DNA of 40,307 nucleotides, from positions 1 to 40,307 of the forward strand of contig JANNMJ010000161.1 in assembly GCA_031397815.1 (NCBI GenBank), in the 5' to 3' direction. The position numbers and the translations under genes are program-made. Within the stretch, counting starts at the first letter, position 1. The number at the start of each line of letters is the position of its first letter. Source of the DNA: JANNMJ01 sp031397815. Its GTDB lineage: Bacteria > Bacteroidota > Bacteroidia > Cytophagales > Hymenobacteraceae. Shown piece by piece: positions 37,403 to 40,307 of this stretch. The notes under the pieces are model-generated. The model was not told the origin of the DNA, searched no databases, and saw only the letters and a list, made by a program, of their open reading frames with translations.

Positions 37403-37708
37403 GTGAACCACTCTAAAACGGCCGGAGCCGCCCCCGACCGACTTACTGTCGCCGAACCAAGCGGTGCATATGGCGCGGCCGCCGCGGCCGCCAAGACCGC
37501 ATCTGCCGTTCTGTTCAGCATCCGCGAACTGGAAGTCCTGCGCCTCGTAGCCGCCGATTGGACGAGCCAGGAAATAGCCGAGCACCTCTGCATCAGCCCG
37601 CGCACCGTGGAAACGCACCGCCGAATGATGCTCGAAAAAGCCGGTACCCGGTCGATGATCGGCCTGGTGTCGCAGTCCGTGCGCCACGGGTGGGTAACGG
37701 TGGTGTAG
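37403..37708 (+). CDS. Solo LuxR-type HTH transcriptional regulator
   Basis: A 101-residue protein; the C-terminal 65 residues (from LFSIRELEVLRLV) form a LuxR/GerE helix-turn-helix, with SQEIAEHLCISPRTVETHRRMMLEKAG as the recognition region. There is no receiver or sensor domain in front of it; the first 36 residues are Ala-rich and low complexity. The GTG at 37403 is the first start in frame and uncertain. Two palindromes downstream (37732-37763 and 37793-37810) could be binding sites or a terminator. Confidence 0.75.
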   Translation: MNHSKTAGAAPDRLTVAEPSGAYGAAAAAAKTASAVLFSIRELEVLRLVAADWTSQEIAEHLCISPRTVETHRRMMLEKAGTRSMIGLVSQSVRHGWVTVV

Positions 37709-37731
37709 AAGCGCTAAGGAGCGAAAACGGG

Positions 37732-37763
37732 CCGGTCACTACGTATTTCTATGTAGTGACTGG
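37732..37763. repeat. 14-bp inverted repeat after LuxR gene
   Basis: CCGGTCACTACGTA (37732-37745) pairs with TATGTAGTGACTGG (37750-37763) with two wobbles and loop TTTC. An A-run follows on the plus strand, so it is not a normal plus-strand terminator. A second palindrome, ATCAGTG (37793-37799) / CACTGAT (37804-37810), lies 30 bp further on. Confidence 0.65.
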
Positions 37764-37879
37764 TCGAAAAAAAGTTGAAGACGTGTCGAAAAATCAGTGC
37801 TGACACTGATAGGCGAGGGTAGGGGGTTACGCCACATTTGTGATGTTCGATCACTAGTCGTTTTGCCCCGCTTTATCTA

Positions 37880-38329
37880 ATGGCCATACGCTATTCGCTC
37901 GTCGGAAATAGGCTCACCCCCGACCCCAACGATATGCGGGCGCAGGTGGAACACGGCGCTTCTATTGGCGTCGAGGAAATCGCCGCCGCCCTCGTCAAGC
38001 CCCAGCTCGCCATCGACGTCCAGAAGCTCAAAGGTGCCGCCGCCCACACTATCCTCACCGAGTTGAACCGCTACCTCCGCGACGACCTCCGCGCCGGGAT
38101 GGAACGGCTCAAAGACACCCACCCCGACGCCTATAAGGCGCTGCACGAAGCCTCGCAGGTCGATGACCCCGCCTACCGCCAGCGGAAGGCGAAGCAGGGG
38201 GGGGGGACAGCAATCATTTTGACATTACCAAAAACTGACACCTTTTTTCAAGCAACGTCATGTCTATCAAAATTCTACAGGTCAAGTTGGAAGGTAAAGC
38301 GGATCTTCACGAACCTCGTGTCCGCCTAG
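37880..38329 (+). CDS. Possible HU-like protein running through a G10 tract
   Basis: A 149-residue ORF. The N-terminal 75 residues (MAIRYSLVGNR..., IGVEEIAAAL, then KLKGAAAHTILTELNRYLRDDL) resemble the first half of Bacteroidota HU-like DNA-binding proteins, but no beta-arm follows, so the assignment is tentative. The frame crosses ten consecutive G at 38197-38206. The 40 residues after the tract are AT-rich in codon use and partly overlap the next gene out of frame, so they look spurious. With one more G the frame would read GGGDSNHFDITKN and stop before the next gene; with one fewer it stops almost at once. Confidence 0.5.
   Translation: MAIRYSLVGNRLTPDPNDMRAQVEHGASIGVEEIAAALVKPQLAIDVQKLKGAAAHTILTELNRYLRDDLRAGMERLKDTHPDAYKALHEASQVDDPAYRQRKAKQGGGTAIILTLPKTDTFFQATSCLSKFYRSSWKVKRIFTNLVSA
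38197..38206. repeat. Homopolymeric G10 tract
   Basis: Ten consecutive G within the HU-like reading frame. Each of the three frames entering it gives a different C-terminus. The base composition changes sharply from GC-rich to AT-rich immediately after it. Confidence 0.9.
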
Positions 38330-38598
38330 AAGGCATGTTCATCAATCTTTTCACCATGGATGGTGGCGCTACTTGGGAAAACAAAGGAGTGCAGATAAAA
38401 ATTGACAACAAGCTAGAATACTTTATGACTTGCAAAGCAATGAGCGGGACTGATTGGACTTTCACGATAAAGGATAAAGCAGCCAAGAAGAAGCTTCTTG
38501 AAGAAGACGGCACTACCGGCGAAGAAATACCTAACTTCTCTAAGCTAGAAGGCTCTTTCGATGTCAACCCCGATGTCACTCCCAAGATCGATGCGTAA
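38260..38598 (+). CDS. Hypothetical 112-residue protein
   Basis: A soluble-looking acidic/basic mixed protein (MSIKILQVKLEGKADLHEP...) with no signal peptide and no family I recognise. The predicted strands (VQIKIDNKLEYFMTCKAM, DWTFTIKD) suggest a small beta fold. It ends with KLEGSFDVNPDVTPKIDA. Codon use is much more AT-rich than upstream genes, in line with recent acquisition. Its last 8 bases overlap the start of the next gene (ATGCGTAA), which argues that both are real and co-translated. Confidence 0.65.
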   Translation: MSIKILQVKLEGKADLHEPRVRLEGMFINLFTMDGGATWENKGVQIKIDNKLEYFMTCKAMSGTDWTFTIKDKAAKKKLLEEDGTTGEEIPNFSKLEGSFDVNPDVTPKIDA

Positions 38599-39496
38599 AT
38601 TTTCTACCTCCTTGCTAGTTAGTTTTCTCGCTGCGACTTCGGGAGTCTACGCCCAGACCTCTGTCTTACAAGACAAGTCAGGCGAAACATCTGTCCTGGT
38701 CAAGGACCAACCCGTAATAATCAACGCGGGCGATGCCAACGTAACCGTTAATACCGGTTATGGCTGGGCGCGCACAGCTGCCAAATCCGATAAATTTATC
38801 GGCATCAACCTCACGGTTAAATCTGAAGAAGGAGTCGCGGCGCTGCTGGAAGGATACAAGTTCAAACCTGATTACAAGGCATCGATATATTTTGCCTTAA
38901 CCCCCCATGACACTGCTCACCCATCGACAACGCATACGGTTTATCTTGCACCATACGTAGGAAAATCTTATTTCAACTTGCTACAGTCGGACACCACGAA
39001 TACGTTCGACAAACGCAATTTCGGAAATGCTGGCGTAAAACTAGGTTATAACCTATTGACGGCACTCGGCAACAACTCAATTATATTGGGTGTTTCAGCA
39101 GACGTTGGCCAGTTGAATAATCTATCAGCATTAAAAGAGGCGGAAGTGTATCAGACTGTAACAGCCAATCAGACGACTCGATTGACTGACAAAGAAATCG
39201 CTTATGCCGGAAGCTACACAACTTTCACCGGCGCGCGCTTTAATTTTGATGCCTATGTTTTCCCAAAGCTAATGGGCGGATTGATCGGACTGGGTGGTTA
39301 CAGCCGTACGCTGACAGGCGGGCCAGCACCGAAAACCAATGCTGGCCTTGGGTTCATTGTCGGGCAAAAAGGGGCACCGTCCCATATTGCCGTCGGGGTG
39401 TTCTACCAATTTAAGGACATCTTCGATCAAACCACCAGCGACAAGAAGCTGCTTGAAAGAAGCGGTATCAACGTTGTCGCAGGGTACAAGCTCTAG
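38591..39496 (+). CDS. Exported outer-membrane-barrel-like hypothetical protein
   Basis: A 301-residue protein from the ATG at 38591 (MRKFSTSLLVSFLAATSGVYAQ), a good signal peptide. The mature part alternates aromatic and Gly-rich strands (VYLAPYVGKSYFNLL, GVKLGYNLLTALGNNSIILG, LMGGLIGLGGYSRTL, HIAVGVFYQFKD) and ends VVAGYKL, consistent with a beta-barrel in the outer membrane. No named family is recognised. AT-rich like its overlapping upstream neighbour. Confidence 0.65.
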   Translation: MRKFSTSLLVSFLAATSGVYAQTSVLQDKSGETSVLVKDQPVIINAGDANVTVNTGYGWARTAAKSDKFIGINLTVKSEEGVAALLEGYKFKPDYKASIYFALTPHDTAHPSTTHTVYLAPYVGKSYFNLLQSDTTNTFDKRNFGNAGVKLGYNLLTALGNNSIILGVSADVGQLNNLSALKEAEVYQTVTANQTTRLTDKEIAYAGSYTTFTGARFNFDAYVFPKLMGGLIGLGGYSRTLTGGPAPKTNAGLGFIVGQKGAPSHIAVGVFYQFKDIFDQTTSDKKLLERSGINVVAGYKL

Positions 39497-39552
39497 CACA
39501 GAGCGTATACCCTGCCCGAAAATTCACTCGCCAAGTTTTTTTTCTCAATTCC

Positions 39553-40248
39553 ATGTCCTCCTTTATTACCCAGCTTGCCTTGGTTTCAGAAACTAATCAG
39601 ATAGGCTTATCCGAAGTTCTAAAAATCAGCGCGGCGCTACAGAAGCAGATTACGCGCGATTTTGGCCCTCTATGGGACGTGCGCGCCACCATCGACGCGT
39701 TCGCGCGTCTGGAAGACGTACCGGTCGGCTATTGGCCGATTGTCATCAAAGATAGTATACCCTACAAAGGGGCCGCGGGTATCCACCTCGACCGCAACGG
39801 CCAACCGTACGCGTTGGTCCGTGCGAGCGACGGAACGCCACTCACGTGTAGCCACGAATGCCTGGAAATGCTGGCCGATCCGTTCGGCAATCGATTCGTC
39901 ACCGGCGACTCCCCCATTCAAGGCCAAGGGCGCGTACAGTTTCTGCTCGAAGTCTGCGACCCCTCGGAAGCCGACCGCTATGGCTACCCGGTCAACGGCA
40001 TGATACTGTCAGATTTCTACACCCCGCAGTATTTTGACCCGGTAGCCAACTCGTCGGTTCGCTACAGCTTCACCAATAGCATCTCGCGCCCCCGCGAAGT
40101 ATTGCCCGGCGGCTATCTGAGCTGGCGAGTGCCCGAAACCGGCTTGTGGTGGCAAGCTACCTATTTCGGCGGCGGTCTAGTAAGGTGTGCAAGTCGTAGT
40201 TTTGGGTATGGTTTTCACGCAGCACCTGTGCGCTCACTGCGGCAGTGA
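39553..40248 (+). pseudogene. Metallopeptidase-like gene interrupted by an IS end
   Basis: A 231-residue ORF. Its body is a recurring bacterial family of unknown function: GLSEVLKISAALQKQITRDFGPLWDV, then SHECLEMLADPFGNR with a zinc-peptidase-like H-E-x-x-E pattern (His101, Glu102, Glu105, Asp109), VQFLLEVCDPSEAD, VNGMILSDFYTPQYF and GGYLSWRVPETGLWWQATYF. The family sequence ends abruptly at about residue 208; the remaining residues (from LVRCAS) are encoded by IS-like DNA that also holds a transposase start. So the true C-terminus, probably 20-40 residues, has been displaced. Proteolytic activity is inferred only from the motif. Confidence 0.7.
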
Positions 40249-40307
40249 ACAAATTTTCCGCAACGGCAGCAAGGGCGGCCGCGCCAAGTACAAGTGTAAA
40301 GCGTGTC
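40170..40307 (+). mobile_element. Left end of an IS1-like insertion sequence
   Basis: The metallopeptidase-like sequence stops being family-like at about 40170-40178, and a transposase frame starts 30-40 bp later. The left terminal repeat is probably within GGTCTAGTAAGGTGTGCAAG (40177-40196), but it cannot be confirmed without the right end, which lies outside the window. Confidence 0.6.
40208..40307 (+). CDS. IS1-like transposase N-terminus (partial)
   Basis: The ATG at 40208 opens a frame reading MVFTQHLCAHCGSEQIFRNG and then SKGGRAKYKCKAC up to the window edge. The two C-x-x-C pairs with R-N-G-S-K between them are the N-terminal zinc finger of IS1-type transposases (InsA-like). It is truncated by the window end, so the catalytic domain is not visible. 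Confidence 0.75.
   Translation, partial: MVFTQHLCAHCGSEQIFRNGSKGGRAKYKCKAC

Overview
The window looks like chromosomal DNA of a GC-rich member of Bacteroidota, most likely Hymenobacter or a close relative (Cytophagales). Reasons: a type IX secretion (T9SS) C-terminal sorting domain, a SusC/RagA TonB-linked receptor, families typical of the phylum (DUF4293, DUF3667, DUF4476, bestrophin, FadL plus SGNH lipoprotein), little use of Shine-Dalgarno sites, and high GC. This is inference from gene content; no rRNA or tRNA gene is present.

Layout. 1-123: nested palindromes. 196-942: exported DUF4476 protein. 1035-2830 (-): a two-gene unit of bestrophin channel and LCIB-type beta-carbonic anhydrase. 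3022-5552: DUF4293 membrane protein, thiolase, GNAT acetyltransferase. 5581-8425: oxyR, a small ORF and katA, a peroxide defence locus. 8528-9295: truA. 9450-12428 (-): a T9SS-exported beta-propeller gene broken by one amber codon at a tryptophan position, and behind it a paralogue collapsed to its two ends. 12749-16428: hsp20 and polA. 16503-21003 (-): lipocalin-like lipoprotein, SGNH lipoprotein plus FadL pair, cyanophycinase. 21297-24083: a DPE2-like 4-alpha-glucanotransferase with two starch-binding domains and a possible attenuator leader. 24669-28674 (-): DUF3667 protein and an orphan SusC-like receptor.

28740-35726 (-) is a co-oriented polyamine-themed membrane cluster. In transcription order it holds a SpeD-like pyruvoyl enzyme, DUF4178, a small membrane protein, DUF350 and a membrane-anchored SpeE-like aminopropyltransferase; then, after a repeat array, a Tat-exported FAD amine oxidase-like protein and a His-rich polytopic membrane protein. 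Three of its junctions are 4-base ATGA/GTGA overlaps. The SpeD-like protein has Ser where characterised SpeD has its catalytic Cys.

35871-40307 becomes accessory: PhnA-like domain protein, a large compound inverted-repeat block, a TonB C-terminal-domain protein, a solo LuxR-type HTH protein, then an abrupt drop in GC at a G10 tract. After that come an HU-like ORF running across the tract, a small unknown protein overlapping an outer-membrane-barrel-like protein, and a metallopeptidase-like gene interrupted by the left end of an IS1-like element that runs off the window.

Four intergenic regions carry tandem arrays with an exact 21-bp period (12565-12648, 24165-24590, 31681-31890, 36161-36370). 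Two of them have recognisably related units, and three lie near nested palindromic elements. These, the carbonic anhydrase/bestrophin pair and the polyamine cluster are the most unusual things here.
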